Assembly (NCBI GenBank): GCA_009746045.1
Contig: RPFO01000670.1
Span: 1,695,476-1,759,475, forward strand
Direction: 5' to 3'
DNA: 64,000 bases
DNA from: Mesostigma viride
Taxonomy: Eukaryota > Streptophyta > Mesostigmatophyceae > Mesostigmatales > Mesostigmataceae
How positions within the stretch are numbered: position 1 is the first letter of the stretch; every line of letters starts with the position of its first letter. This document shows positions 26,001 to 36,912 of this stretch, in pieces. The notes below the pieces were generated by a model. It saw only the letters and a program-made list of their open reading frames with translations, did no database searches and was not told the origin of the DNA. The position numbers and the translations under genes were made by a program.

Positions 26001-26895
26001 CATCTGGGCTTGCCACCATCATGCCCCAAACACTACCCTTCAGAAAGTGCAACTGGCACATGCGAGTTGATCCCAAACAAGCTACGGTTCGCGGGGCGAA
26101 CCATCGGTGGGCGTGCCATACCTTGCAGAATGGCCCGGTGTATAGCGCCGCGCAGACGCACTTGCTGGCTTCACAGCGGCCGTGGGGTTCACATAACTCA
26201 CGCGTGCAGCTGGGTACCAGATCTGGCCCCTTGGCCCCTCGGCTCTCGCCACTTGCCCTCGCATGCGCATGGGCTGTGGTAGTCTCATCCTTTTCCGTTG
26301 ACGTGGCATCCGTCCTCCGGGACCGCGAGCCAAAGGAGCTCGCTGCATCGGAAATGCTGAGAGAGGTGAAGTGGCTGGTGGATATGTGTGGTCGGTGCTG
26401 AAAGGTATTGTATAGTTCTACCAGTTCCCTAGACTCCATTAAGATGGCGTTCCTCGGGCCGTAGCGAGACCGGATTATTTCCACTGCGCTTACCCTACCG
26501 GCGCCTTTCTTTATCGGGGACAAATCCAACGCTTCGTTCGACGCCGCCCACTGCCGATCAAGTTCTAGGCGCGTGAGGAGGAGGTTATTCATGGCGTCGG
26601 AGGAATATCTACTCGACGAGCCCAACACCCTTGAGGTAAAAAGGATGAATAGCATGGCCATAACACCGGCAATGGCCAGCTGCTTCGGATTCGCCGAGCG
26701 TACACGCAGATACAATAACCTGGACCAGGCGTTCCGGTAAAGCTGCCATAGCAAAGTTTGTAGAAAGGGGGGCGATTTTGCAGGGGTGGAAGAAACTCGA
26801 GGAGCGGCTGTAGCAGTCGGGATCGTCGCTTCGTATCGTGCACCCTGGCTTCTTGCCCCTGCCGGCGTCACTACAGGTGTGACACCTTCGTACAT
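20038..26895 (-). CDS. GT29 sialyltransferase-like type II membrane protein with EGF-like stem domain
   Basis: Four exons join in frame: 26895-26122, 22303-22106, 21281-20847 and 20205-20038 (524 residues). Residues 1-71 are cytosolic and basic, 72-92 a signal-anchor (AIAGVMAMLFILFTSRVLG), and 93-229 a stem. Residues 230-258 form a six-cysteine EGF-like module with spacing C-x4-C-x5-C-x4-C-x-C-x8-C. The catalytic part has sialylmotif L (CAVVGNSGALLGRSFGPDID at 340, then FDSAPT, VGTRTTHR) and sialylmotif S (NASLGLMGLLVAA...CRSIDVYGMQ, 445-469). The last exon holds a YLYYNV motif and DAQEWFLLSAL resembling motifs III/VS. The family transfers sugars from CMP-activated acids in the Golgi; donor and acceptor here are unknown. 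The first intron (3.8 kb) is nearly all minisatellite, and the second carries a duplicated 5' splice site. The last acceptor is the least certain junction. Confidence 0.82.
21965..22110 (-). repeat. 74-bp duplication carrying the GT29 exon-2 donor site
   Basis: On the transcript strand the true junction is GACAAGCTGCTCAAG|GTGGGG (donor at 22105). Exactly 74 bases downstream AAGCTGCTTAAG|GTAGGGG repeats it (potential donor at 22031), followed by the same GTGCGGTCACTGTTACAG and CTAGCTGACAGCATGGATGG sequence, and a third partial copy ends near 21965. Use of the second donor would add 74 bases and shift the frame. Confidence 0.85.
22346..22680 (-). repeat. 34-bp minisatellite with acceptor-like units, GT29 intron 1
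   Basis: About ten diverged units, plus-strand core GATAGGAACACATGATCTGC. On the transcript strand units read TTCCTATCCTCTCGCAG|ATC, a pyrimidine tract followed by CAG; in other units the CAG has become CCG. The array lies within 40-380 bases of the true acceptor (22304-22305). Confidence 0.9.
22919..25504. repeat. 26-bp minisatellite, about 99 copies, GT29 intron 1
   Basis: Unit CCAAAGCTGGTCATGTTCCC plus ATCGTT, very uniform, with the main variation at GGTCATG / GTTCATG / GCTCATG. It has no stop codon in any plus-strand frame, so it creates long artificial frames of up to 876 codons. It fills most of the 3.8-kb first intron of the GT29 gene. Confidence 0.97.
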
Positions 26896-27544
26896 TGTAG
26901 CTAACTGGTCTAAATCATGTGGCCTGCTTACTCAAAAGTCCCGCTGTTGTGATCTACACAGTCTAGCAATCATGGGGAGGACTTAGAACACATTTTTTAG
27001 GCGGCTCGGGTCGCTGCAAAACGCGCATTTACTCCGAGGTTGTACGTTAGAAGACAGGATCAGTTTTCCAGCAACCAGTTGCACGCAAGGTTGCACGTGC
27101 CACCACAGGACGGCCATATCGATGACGGTGCCGCGACGGAACTCACGGAACACAACTTTCATATTCACGGTCGACGATGCTTGAATTTCGGAGAGGGGGT
27201 ACGGCTGATAGCATACCTGACGTGATCAGTTCGTTCAAGTTCCACAGATAGCATCCGTTTCATCCGTACCCTTGGTTGTACACGTACACTTGTCCCCGAG
27301 TGGGACAAGTGCACAGCCAAATTCCCTGCGATCGGAAGCGCATAATTTGGCTCTGATGACACAAACTCTGCGATCACTGTGATTCCTTGTCTCGGGACGA
27401 CTTTAGTCTCTTCTCGGGCCATGCGGCCCTCGTGACTACAAGTCGGCCCTCATCGTGACCACAAAGCGCTGGTCCCACTCGGGTCCAGTGACACAAGCTA
27501 CACTTGTCCCCACGTCATTAGACTAAATTTTGGCATATCAGCGA

Positions 27545-27700
27545 AAGTTGGTGCGAGAGGTCCCCAGTTCGATTCCGGTCGGATTCATTTGCAGATCGCG
27601 TTTTTCCGCGTTTTCCGCGCGGCCCGGCACTCATGAACGCAAATGGTTTTCACCTTTGAGGAGTGCCTGATCAGAATATCAGTGATCAGTTCGGTCGTCC
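27545..27700 (+). mobile_element. tRNA-derived SINE fragment
   Basis: Begins inside the tRNA-like part (GTGCGAGAGGTCCCCAGTTC) and continues through the common body to TGCCTGATCAGAATATCAG. The 5' promoter A-box part is missing. Confidence 0.75.
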
Positions 27701-28249
27701 ATGCAGTCAGCCAGTCACCGACTGATCGGCGCGTAGGGCCCCCGGCCCCGGGCGCCACGCTGCTCGGTCCGACACGCTCCGTCGGAGGCGCAGGCTCGAG
27801 TGAGTTATGTAGTTGTCCTTATGCAAGCGAGAGACAAGCTTTAACCCTACGTCATTTGAAGGGGTGAACAAAAAGAAACTGAATCTCAAAGTCTTCAGTT
27901 TAACCCATGCGGACAACTGTGATAGAAGTCGGGGGGTGTCATGATAGTCGAATGTCAAAAATTTCAGGTCGGACGGCTTTGGGACCATGATGTCAAGGAG
28001 CCTTCAGTTAATTGGGGATCGACCTTGTCCCCAGGCACCATAGTCGATCAGTATAAGTGCTAAATTTCGCATCAACAGGATGGGAGGGGATGATGACCGT
28101 GTGTGTGTTGTGGATGGTCAGTACAGATGTCACACGAACTCTTGCACACGATTCTTAGGTGAAACAATTTTATAGGTAATTGAACCCAATATGCAATGTG
28201 GTCAGATTACTTGCCCACGCTATACTTGTTATGCCCCGCTTACATGGGT

Positions 28250-28465
28250 CTTACTGCACCCACAGTTTGCCGGATCGTTAGCCTGTCCTTTTAGCTAGCC
28301 GCGCCCGATTGCAGCTGTGGCATGCCTTTGGCATGAAGGAGACTGGGGGTCTCTGCCCTTTCTCCTGTAGTGCACACACAGGGATTAAAAGCACTTCAGT
28401 GCTCCGTGACTCCCCAACGGGAGCACGTGTTTAATTAATTAATTAATTAATTAATTAATTAATAT
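28250..28465 (+). mobile_element. LINE-type 3' end with stem-loop and (TTAA)n tail
   Basis: Matches the reverse of 46021-46190: GCAGCTGTGGCATGCCTTTG, GGTCTCTGC, GCACACACAG and AGCACTTCAGTGCTCCGTGA, then the arm GGGAGCACG and nine TTAA units (28430-28465). The pair covers about 180 bases, longer than the stem-loop alone. Confidence 0.7.
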
Positions 28466-29571
28466 GCAATGAGCAGAAATCGATTTGGACAACTCCTTGC
28501 TAAGATATTGTAATTGATCAATAACATACCTCAGTGGGGAGCTAGGATATGTAACACATGATATCCCTGAGAAGGGGTATACGAAGGGGTGTACGAATTG
28601 TATTAGGGTTAGTGAGCTCATCAAAGAGCTGTATTAGGGTTAACCCGGGAATATTACACAATTAATTGTAGTATACAAGTGTTTTGAACATGGATCGGGC
28701 GTCTCCCTTTTTGTACAGTTTGCCACCCTGGCCAGCTTGATAGGCCCTCCTTCCCCAATATCAATAAGACACCATTAGAGGCCGGCCCTTGTTAAGTTTT
28801 CGAGGTGGAGGATTCACGAGCATACTCAGAAATATTGTAGTGTGACACTGTCCTAGATTCTGCGCCGCAAATCTGTGCGCGCCCGTTTGGCTACCTGCGC
28901 TTGCTCGTCCTACAAACGAAGAAGGTATCAAAGACGACAGACCACAAAGACCAAAGGGTCCAACGGGCAATACAAAACGGGCAAACAAGCGATGTATGTT
29001 AGTAACGTGTATGATAACTACTTACAGGCATGCACTACGTCTCGATCGACACTTACAAGTAACACACAATGAATGAGTATTACGATACCAACATCCGAAC
29101 AATACCACCGTTCCAAGGCCGCTAGTCATAGTCCACACGAGTCACAATACATATACCGATATGCGGTATCCAAAACAAATGGGTAATCCAGCTAGCAGCA
29201 TGTGATAAAACCAACAATGCACCAACTGAACACATGTACGAGGTAGCATACATTGGAAAATATAACCACCGCACACGCATGCAAAAGTTGATAGGAGTAT
29301 GAGAGCAGACCCAAAGTGAACGATTGAATACTTGGGAGGGTTGAAACCATCCAGAGAGTAGTTGAAGTGCAGCTTGACAAGATATGCAGCGCAGCCCTGT
29401 CCAGCCCAGGTCAAGGCTGAGGGGAACTGTCGTCGCAACGTGTGGGCAACAACATCCAATCTCAGCCACCCTAGAGGTAACTTAATGGCGGCACTCAGGG
29501 ACAGTCTTTACCGTCATGCTGCAGGTGGTTGCTGCTTGCACCAACGTCCATCTTCCCAAAAACAATGTGGG

Positions 29572-32500
29572 TTACCTGCGTGCATGTACATGACACACCA
29601 ACGTCGACACTAGCACAAGGACGTACATAGCCAGCTGTAACAAAGAGAGGAACGAGAGCAAGCACCGAGCCACCCGTGTACTGCTGAAATCTGAGGGTAC
29701 CCTGCAGATCAGCAAGCCCAGGCTGCTCCCCTCGATGAGCAGAGACACGACGTTGCGGCGCTGCCGCCGACCATGGATGACGGCCACCGCGACCAGGGCA
29801 TTGGGCATCAAGAGGGACACGGTGCATGTTGATGTGGAAGCAACCTCAGCGGCCTTTACCTCCAGTCCAGAAGAAGAATTGTGGGCAGGTAGGCGAGGTG
29901 GCGGCCCTCTGAGTGCTGCCACAGGGGGGCCACGAGATGGAGCAGGTGGAACATGATGAGCCGCAGCGATGCTGGTCGCTGCGACCTGATGAAGAGAACC
30001 ACGCGGGCCCATGACAGATGTGCCCCCCTCCCCCCTGGACACCCTGGACAGCTTGCTGCGGACATCCTGCACGACCCGGTTCATGGAGGGGGCCTCGAAC
30101 CGCTGATAGGGCAGCCGTCCCGGTGGCAGCGGCAGATGAAAGGGTGGGGTTCAGAACCGGGGCAGCGGGCGGGCATGGTAGTCAGTGAAAAATTACTCCC
30201 TGTGCGCCAGAATGATAGTCAGATGGCACGCGCTGCCCAGCGTGTCACCCTGGTGTAAAGTATCCGACGCTACGGGGCACTTCATAAGCTATGGCTGATG
30301 ACGTATTGTGTTAAACACCACGAAGAAGAGGCCTGCACGGACGCATCCCTGTTACGACACACTACTATAAAACGGCACTCGGATTTGCAAGCTGCGCAGT
30401 CTGGACGTGCCAACAAACCGCATCACAGGCATCACATAGCAACACGGCCATGCCGATAACACGTGGGCTAGACCAGTACAGACACGAATATTTCCCCACG
30501 TGGGAGAAGCGATGGAGGAACAACACATCGGCAACCGGTGGGTGCTCCCTGCATCCATTTGCGCACCAAGTACCGACGGGGAGAGCGCAGGTACCTGGCT
30601 CGAATCGCCATCTACCTGGACATGCAGATTCCTGGACAATCATGGCCGCCTACCTGGATATCTGCCGCCAGCGCGGCCTCCACCACGCGGTCGGGGATGC
30701 CAGTAGACACACCCATGGGCGGCGCCGAATGATACTCCACCTCACGGGGTGCTAAACCAGGGCCGCACGCCGGGCCGCCAAACGCATGTGGGGGCATGCG
30801 CGATGGCCGCGGGGGCGCCACAGGAAGGAGGCCCGTGGCATCTGTGATGACTCTTGGTGCCGACGGTGGCTGCAGGGGACCCATGCCAGCTGGCGCCGTG
30901 CCGTTGGTGACTACGGCACCCCCTTGGGCATCCGTCTCTGCATGGCAGCAAGGGTGCGGCTCATGGGCAGACGCAAACGTAAGTGCTTACTTCATTGATG
31001 AGCTGAAGCACGGGTGGTTCCGCGACATGAGAGCTACAGTGAACATCAAGGAGCTACAGTGAACATCAAGGAGCTACAGTGAGTATCAAGGAGCTACAGT
31101 GAGTATCAAGGAGCTACAGTGAACATCGAGGAGCTACAGTGAGTATCAAGGAGCTACAGTGAATACGCCTGTCATGGCGGGGTGGCGCGAACATGGAAGC
31201 CCCTCAGTGACACGTCGTGCTGGGAATTTGAATGAGGAGAATGGGTCAGGGTATGTAAAGGCAGCCACTAGACAGTCCAACGGCAAGCATATGGGAGGGC
31301 ACGATTGACGGAGCGGACATAAACGGTCGAGGCCGTCCTGGGACCTCCCTCTCCGGGACCTCCCTCTCCTGTGGCACGCTTATGCAAAAGACAAACTCCC
31401 AACTCCCACTGCGGCGATGTCCTCGTGACACATGCTACCCTGGTCACCCACGGACCAGGCGTCATGCACCCACTCACCCCCCTGCACATCCACGACCCAC
31501 CCACCACTGCGCATCCACGCACCCACCCTTGACCTTGCGCGCCACCGTGCGCACCCTCTCCTCCAGCTTCTGGCGCGTGTCCCCCACGCTCTCGTGCCCC
31601 AGACCGTACGAGATGTCCAGCAGAGCGCCCATGAAGGGGGCATCATCCATCTTGCGCTTGGCAAACCTTGTGGGGGGGGGGGGGGGGGGGGGGGTTGGGA
31701 GGGTCCCGTGAGGAACGAGTTGTGTGAAGGGTGGAGTGGGGACTGAGTCGTGTGAAGGAGGGGATGAGGGTGAGGGTGGGGGCAGGGGGGAACGGGTTGG
31801 TGAGAGGGGTGGCAGGGGGAGGGTGGCGGGGGAGGGTGGGGGGTGCGGGGGTGCGGGGGAGGAAGCGAGTGGAGGGGTGGCGCATTCTTTTCCCTTGGGG
31901 ACCCCACATCGTTGACCACCACCCATGGCAGGCTCGTAGAGCGGGAGGCCGGTTTGCTATACTGGCAATGATAAGAGGCCTTGATGGGTCATCTGCGAGG
32001 CGGGACTGGGTTGTGCATCAACCAATCGCAGTGTGCTGACACTGCCGCCTGCGCGGGTCGCCAACATGACAGGGTGCGGCATGCGGAAGGAACTTCTTCG
32101 TGAATAGGACCGGGTGCAGGCATGTGCCTGACTATTGGCCATGGTTCTGCAAGCGCTGCGGTGGAAGCTCACCACAGCCCGGATGGTCAAGGGCACGGAT
32201 GGCCAAGTACCGCGTATGGTTCTGATTACGCACGCGTGTGACATGACATCAGGGACCCTCACTCCTGTCCTACCTCGTGTTGGCCATGAGGACAGGTATA
32301 GCAGGCCGTTGGCCATGGAGGCTCAGGCATCGCATAACGACCATACACATTTCCATCACCATTCATATTCATCATCCTGAACGACTCGAACACGCGGACA
32401 AGATAACGGCAGGCTCGAGCTACCACGGTCCGGATTCTCCCGATTTCTGGCCTGCGCTGGTTGTCTCCTTGATATCTATAGAACAATATCACACTATGCT

Positions 32501-33752
32501 CAGGCATGGCATAACGACCATATCTACAGTACACCATAACACCATATCTATAGTACACTATAACACTATCACTCGAGATACCCTGGCGTTGGTGTTGGCC
32601 GCAAATGCAAGCCTCGTGGGTGCGTGTGTAGCAAAATGACCACATAATAGTCTACTATATCTCGTCGTCCCGTTGATACACAGGAGAATGCAGCACGACG
32701 ACTTGCCCTACCTGGAATTGGCCATGAGTGCGAGCGTGTGCCGGTATGGCATGTATTCTGATTTGGCACGCCGCAAAGGTGAAAACCATTTGCGTTCAGT
32801 GCCGGTCCGCGGAAAACGCGATCTGCAAATGAATCCGACCGGAATCGAACTGGGAACCTCTCATGTATTGATGTATACAACGCCATGGCGGCGTGTCATA
32901 CCGGGCGTTGGCCACATGGCAGAACTTGATCCACACCACCTCCGTAAAGGGCTCGCGCTCCTCATCCACCGTGCGGTACCTGGCACCCAGGGGGGGGGGG
33001 GGGGGGGGGGGGGCAGGGTTGGGGTAGAGGGATTCAGCAGGCGGGCGGGCAGGCTCGTGGAATGGGTGAGGAAACAGGTGGGCAGCAGCAGAAGCACCAC
33101 CATTGGAAGCAAGGGTGCAGCAAGCGCCGGGCAGAGGCAGTGCTTATCCAGTTTCTGGGGAGGATCACTGAAGGGCAAAGCTATTGGGAGGCTGGTAACA
33201 TGTACTGAGGAAGCATGTATTCCCATGCCTCCCTCTGTGCAATACAGACAAGTGGCAAGCCCACATTTTGACCTTACATCTGGATGAAGGGTTGGGGAGG
33301 TGGATCGGGTTTGCTGGTTGCCCTCCCGAGACCAGTTGTGCGGGCAGATGACTGGTGTCCCTAACTTACTCCTCAATTGGGCCGTATAAAGCGAAAAGCT
33401 TGATTAGATCTTCCACACAACGGAGTGCCGGCACGTTCCGGACGATGAGATATCTGCATAAGACCCAAGCCACGCAGGGGACGGGGAAAGGGGCGGGGGG
33501 GGGGGGGGAGGAGGAAAATATATTTAAATCCAAGCGCTTGAGAGTCGTTGCCTTGAGAAGCATTAGGCTGAAAATTCCAACGGCCTAAAACAGAAAAAGG
33601 AAGCAGCATAATGCTATGAAAAGGAAGGGGCATGCATACCTTGACTCCTGCGCAACCGTGTATGCTTTGACCGCCGTCAACCGCCTTCCAGCACGGTACG
33701 GCTTCCGCGTATGGCAGATTGCAGCATCCTTTTCTCTCTCACGGCTTGTCAT
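29572..33752 (-). CDS. RBM48-like RNA-binding protein (minor spliceosome)
   Basis: Exons 33752-33640, 33453-33370, 32979-32902, 31666-31527, 30937-30654 and from 30102 onward join in frame. The product starts MTSREREKDAAICHTRKPYR; KPYR...AVKAYT followed by SRYLIVRNVPAL is characteristic of RBM48. The RRM-like part continues DLIKLFALYGPIEEYRTVDE, FTEVVWIKF...ANARFAKRKMDD and GDTRQKLEERVRTV. A Pro-rich linker leads to MNRVVQDVRSKLSRV, which matches the short conserved C-terminal helix of the family. Known role: with ARMC7, a component of the U12-type spliceosome. The C-terminus is not resolved: the frame stays open to 29572 (409 residues) but the last 130 residues are unlike the family, so the real stop or another donor probably lies between 29870 and 30050. 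Several acceptors here have long poly-C tracts. Confidence 0.85.
31031..31163. repeat. 20-bp minisatellite in RBM48 intron
   Basis: Seven units of GAGCTACAGTGAACATCAAG / GAGCTACAGTGAGTATCAAG, the last one partial. On the transcript strand each reads TTGATGTTCACTGTAG|CTC, weakly acceptor-like. Confidence 0.95.
31671..31694 (-). promoter_or_regulatory. Poly-C tract at RBM48 exon-4 acceptor
   Basis: Twenty-four consecutive G on the plus strand, hence C on the transcript, ending 3 bases before the acceptor CACAAG. Similar runs at 32991-33012 (exon 3) and 33498-33509 (exon 2) precede the other RBM48 acceptors. Confidence 0.55.
32341..32474 (+). mobile_element. 3'-coterminal dispersed repeat, medium truncation
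   Basis: Shares TTCATATTCATCATCCTGAA through GGCCTGCGCTGGTTGTCTCC TTGATA with 19406-19642 and 39378-39628, lacking their first roughly 100 bases. It lies in the intron between RBM48 exons 3 and 4. Confidence 0.75.
32745..32872 (-). mobile_element. tRNA-derived SINE fragment, reversed
   Basis: On the minus strand it reads GAGAGGTTCCCAGTTCGATT CCGGTCGG, then the common body (CATTTGCAGATCGCGTTTTC, CACTGAACGCAAATGGTTTT, TTTGCGGCGTGCCAAATCAG). It lies in the RBM48 intron just downstream of exon 3 (transcript sense). Confidence 0.75.
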
Positions 33753-34763
33753 GCCGACGTCACCTTTCGTGCTTTTACCACATCAGAAACTGGGACAAAG
33801 AACGGCCCGGGTATACGCGGCGTCTTCTTCTATATTAGCGATGCTAAGTCGAACGACGTGTGACTAAGTATCTGGACATTTCGGCAGTCCTGCTTCATGC
33901 ACACTCGAACACGCGGACAAGATAACGGCAGGCTCGAGCTACCATGGTCCGGATTCTCCCGATTTCTGGCCTGCGCTGGTTGTCTCCTTGATATAAGGCA
34001 CGATAAACCAACGCGCTTGCACGCCTACGGCCACTGTTCCCGGGCATGAGTCCAACAACTAAGAATGCACAACTTTTTGTATTTTCTTTCCTTGAAATAG
34101 CTTAAGCAACCCATCCAGGAAGCAAAACTTCGATGCAATAAGGGACATCGCTCCCGAATCCCTGCATGTTGTAACTAAAGACACAGAGGTGCAGACTTCG
34201 TCAGGATGGAACGCTTCACGGGTAGCTACGGCGAATGTCCCATCGTGCATATGCAAGGTTAGAAGATACGTCCCTCGCGCTCAATTGAGGGAACCATGGT
34301 GTCACGGGGCATTCGCCTTTATGCGGTCGCCAACATATTATCCCCGCAAGCTGGTCATATCCAATTATTGATCCCAGTACAATTATTGAGCCTGCCCTAG
34401 CTGAGCCTGCGTAAAAAATGTCTTTGAGATCATAAAAGGCCGATGCCATGCCGTACGGGGAGCACATACGGCAACCGCTACGTGGCGCCACCACAAACGC
34501 GGGTGAGATTATTTTCGTTGCCACCATCACCGGGCGTTGCTGGTGTGAAACTTAAAACTTGGCGTAAGCGATCGGGGCCAGGCCAGCACGTACAGCTTTT
34601 CCAGGGCACGCTGTCGGGCACATCTACCGCATGCAGGCTGATCGTGTAGGAATTTGAATCTCTGTTCAGTTTGAAAGTCTCAGATTGCACTGGGGAATTC
34701 ATGATTATGACCTGCTGTTTCGAACGGAATGACCAGGGTGTTTATCGTCTTGCAAGACCTTGA
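33753..34763. other. Divergent intergenic region (RBM48 / CENP-X)
   Basis: About 1 kb between two divergent start codons. It holds a short copy (33902-33993) of the 3'-coterminal repeat. No other feature is recognised; it presumably contains both promoters. Confidence 0.5.
33902..33993 (+). mobile_element. 3'-coterminal dispersed repeat, short copy
   Basis: Starts at CTCGAACACGCGGACAAGAT and ends GGTTGTCTCCTTGATA, identical in layout to the right part of 32341-32474. Confidence 0.75.
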
Positions 34764-36801
34764 ATGGAGCACGTGACCTCGTCCTTCCGCCCCGAAACTG
34801 TTCATGGAATATTGAAACTGTCCTGGGAGAAGGCAGCCAAGGAGCTAACAGAGACAGAGACAGACAACGACAAGAAAGCGGCCGGGAGAGCTATATCTGC
34901 AAACAGTACTGCCTTGCAATTAACGTGCGAACTGTTGCGTCTGTTCGTCTCAGAAGCCGTAAATCGTGCCGCAATTGTGGCACAAGCAAACGGCGACGTT
35001 TCCTTGGAGCCTTACCATTTGGAGCAGGTATGACGATACGAGTGCGGCGATTGTCTGCGTCTGTCCATGGAGTGTGGAATCATGTATGAATTGGTAATTT
35101 TTTTCGCATGCAAACTGTCCTTACAATGATATCTAATTTATATGCGTTAAGTGCTAAGAGGTTGCAGTCTTCCCTATTCATGTGAGATTCTATTGTTGTG
35201 GATATCAATTTACCCGCATGATGTTGCGTGTAAGAACTTACAGTTCTGCTTCCCTTTTCACAGCGGGGACCTAGTTTAGCCCGTGTTGCTGCCACTTACA
35301 GTTGCTTATGTTACCGTTTTAAATGTTTTAAATGTTTTAAATGTTTTAAATGTTTTAAATGTTTTGCTTGGTTAGTGTTTTGGTTCAAATTCCTGGGATA
35401 CGTAAATTTGGGAATTCATTTTGTTGTACATCATCTTTTTCTGTTATAAGGTGGTGCAACATGTTATATGGCTGGTCGTCTCTTTGATATGGGAGATGCC
35501 TGGAAAGTCGGTTACCCATATCTCGAGATATAGATGCTCATGCCTTCTGTAGGCCACCACTTTCATGCACAAAAGTAATCAGAGCATAGGCAGCATGGAG
35601 CAGTTTTGGACGCTGCCTTGAAATGTTGTGGAAAAGGCTGTAGCATTTTGTGCACGCTGTTTAAAGCTGGCAGGCAGGCACAGATACGCACACATGTCCC
35701 CATTGATGTACTTGCAAAGCCAAGATGTGAGGGTTGATTTACTGAGGGTTGATGTAGCGAGGGCTGATCGAGTGAGGGTTGATTTAGTGAGGGATGGTTC
35801 AGTGAGGGATGATGGAGCGATGGATGATCGAGTGAGGGATGATGGAGTGAGGGATGATGGAGTGAGGGATGATTGAGTGAGGGATGATGGAGTGAGGGAT
35901 GATCGAGTGAGGGATGATGCAGTGAGGGATGATGCAGTGAGGGATGATGGAGTGAGGGATGATGGAGTGAGGGATGATCGAGTGAGGCATGATGGAGTGA
36001 GGGATGATGGAGTGAGGGATGATGGAGCGATGGATGATCGAGTGAGGGATGATCGAGTGAGGGATGATGTAGTGAGGGATGATCGAGTGAGGGATGATGT
36101 AGTGAGGGATGATGGAGTGAGGGATGATCGAGTGAGGGATGATCGAGTGAGGGATGATGGAGTGAGGGATGATCGAGTGAGGGATGATCGAGTGAGGGAT
36201 GATTGAGTGAGGGATGATGGAGTGATAGTTTGCAGGAACCCAGGTCTGGCGTACGACATGTGGAACAATGGAACCAGCCAGCTAGGCAAGGCAGCCGTGT
36301 GGCCGTGTGCAGCGCTGCCATGTACTGCGATCGTGCCGCATCATCCCCACCACGTGCTCTTCCGTGTCGTGCGGCACCATGCGCTAGGTGCAGGGTGTGG
36401 ACCTGTCATGCGACAAGATGTGTGTTTTCTGCCCTTTATCGCATTCCCGGCATCAATGTGGACCGCTGGTGTGGCGAAGAAGCGCCGCTGCCAGTGCTTA
36501 TGATGCGTTTGTTACCGGTGGCAGCATTTAGAATTATTTTGACCTTGGGGCAATCATGGCATTGGTCAGGACCGGGAAGCCCTTTGGGAGCCTGTCTGCC
36601 CTTGTTTTGTCTCCGCTGGTCAACAAAAGCAAACGTCGAAGAAGGAGAGGGAGACCAAGGGACAGTCTCGTTGGTAGGTGGACATGTGTGCGGAATTCAT
36701 TCTTGCTTGTTTGTGAACACTAACCACCCAACCCTTGTCCTGGCCGACGCATCCTCCACACTTGGCCACAGATACTGCCGCAGCTGCTGCTGGACTTCTG
36801 A
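34764..36801 (+). CDS. CENP-X / MHF2 histone-fold protein
   Basis: Two exons, 34764-35027 and 36772-36801, give 97 residues. The first exon ends [20 protein letters not shown] then [24 protein letters not shown], closely matching plant MHF2. The second exon is only ten codons and encodes ILPQLLLDF plus stop, the invariant C-terminus of the family, so the 1.74-kb intron is certain. The protein pairs with CENP-S/MHF1 through its histone fold and acts in FANCM-dependent DNA repair, crossover control and the constitutive centromere network. The gene ends 111 bases before the start codon of the DnaJ gene on the same strand. The intron contains two simple tandem arrays. Confidence 0.92.
35316..35365. 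repeat. (GTTTTAAAT)n in CENP-X intron
   Basis: Five and a half perfect 9-base units. Confidence 0.95.
35722..36222. repeat. 15-bp minisatellite in CENP-X intron
   Basis: About 33 units of GTGAGGGATGATGGA with variants at positions 11-15 (GATCGA, GATGCA, GATGTA). Every unit begins GTGAGG, which resembles a 5' splice site, on the transcript strand. Confidence 0.95.
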
Positions 36802-36912
36802 CACACGCGTCGCACGGCTGGGCTACCTTGCTTGCTACTGCGGTCGCTCGTGTGGTTGCTACCGCGGTTGCTCGTGGTCGCTAGTGCGGCGCGTGAGTGC
36901 CCCCCGTCCGCC

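Larger units (their letters stand above)
26896..29571. other. Gene-free spacer with dispersed repeats
   Basis: No supported exon. It contains a SINE fragment (27545-27700) and a LINE-type 3' end (28250-28465). Palindromic CTTGTCCC/GGGACAAG sequences occur near 27285-27312, with related text near 27470-27512. Confidence 0.5.

Noticed and set aside
29122-30065. Hydrophobic minus-strand frames (for example FIRSQRPASLRLIMFHLLHL, LLSFLSLLQLAMYVLVLVST) suggesting a multi-span membrane protein
   Set aside because: They overlap the RBM48 last exon in another frame, consistent splice joins could not be built, and no family motif was recognised. A real gene here cannot be excluded.
36832-36912. In-frame upstream extension of the DnaJ protein giving a hydrophobic leader (LLRSLVWLLPRLLVVASA)
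   Set aside because: It would need a TTG start; the first ATG at 36913 directly precedes the J domain. An upstream spliced exon is possible but not visible.
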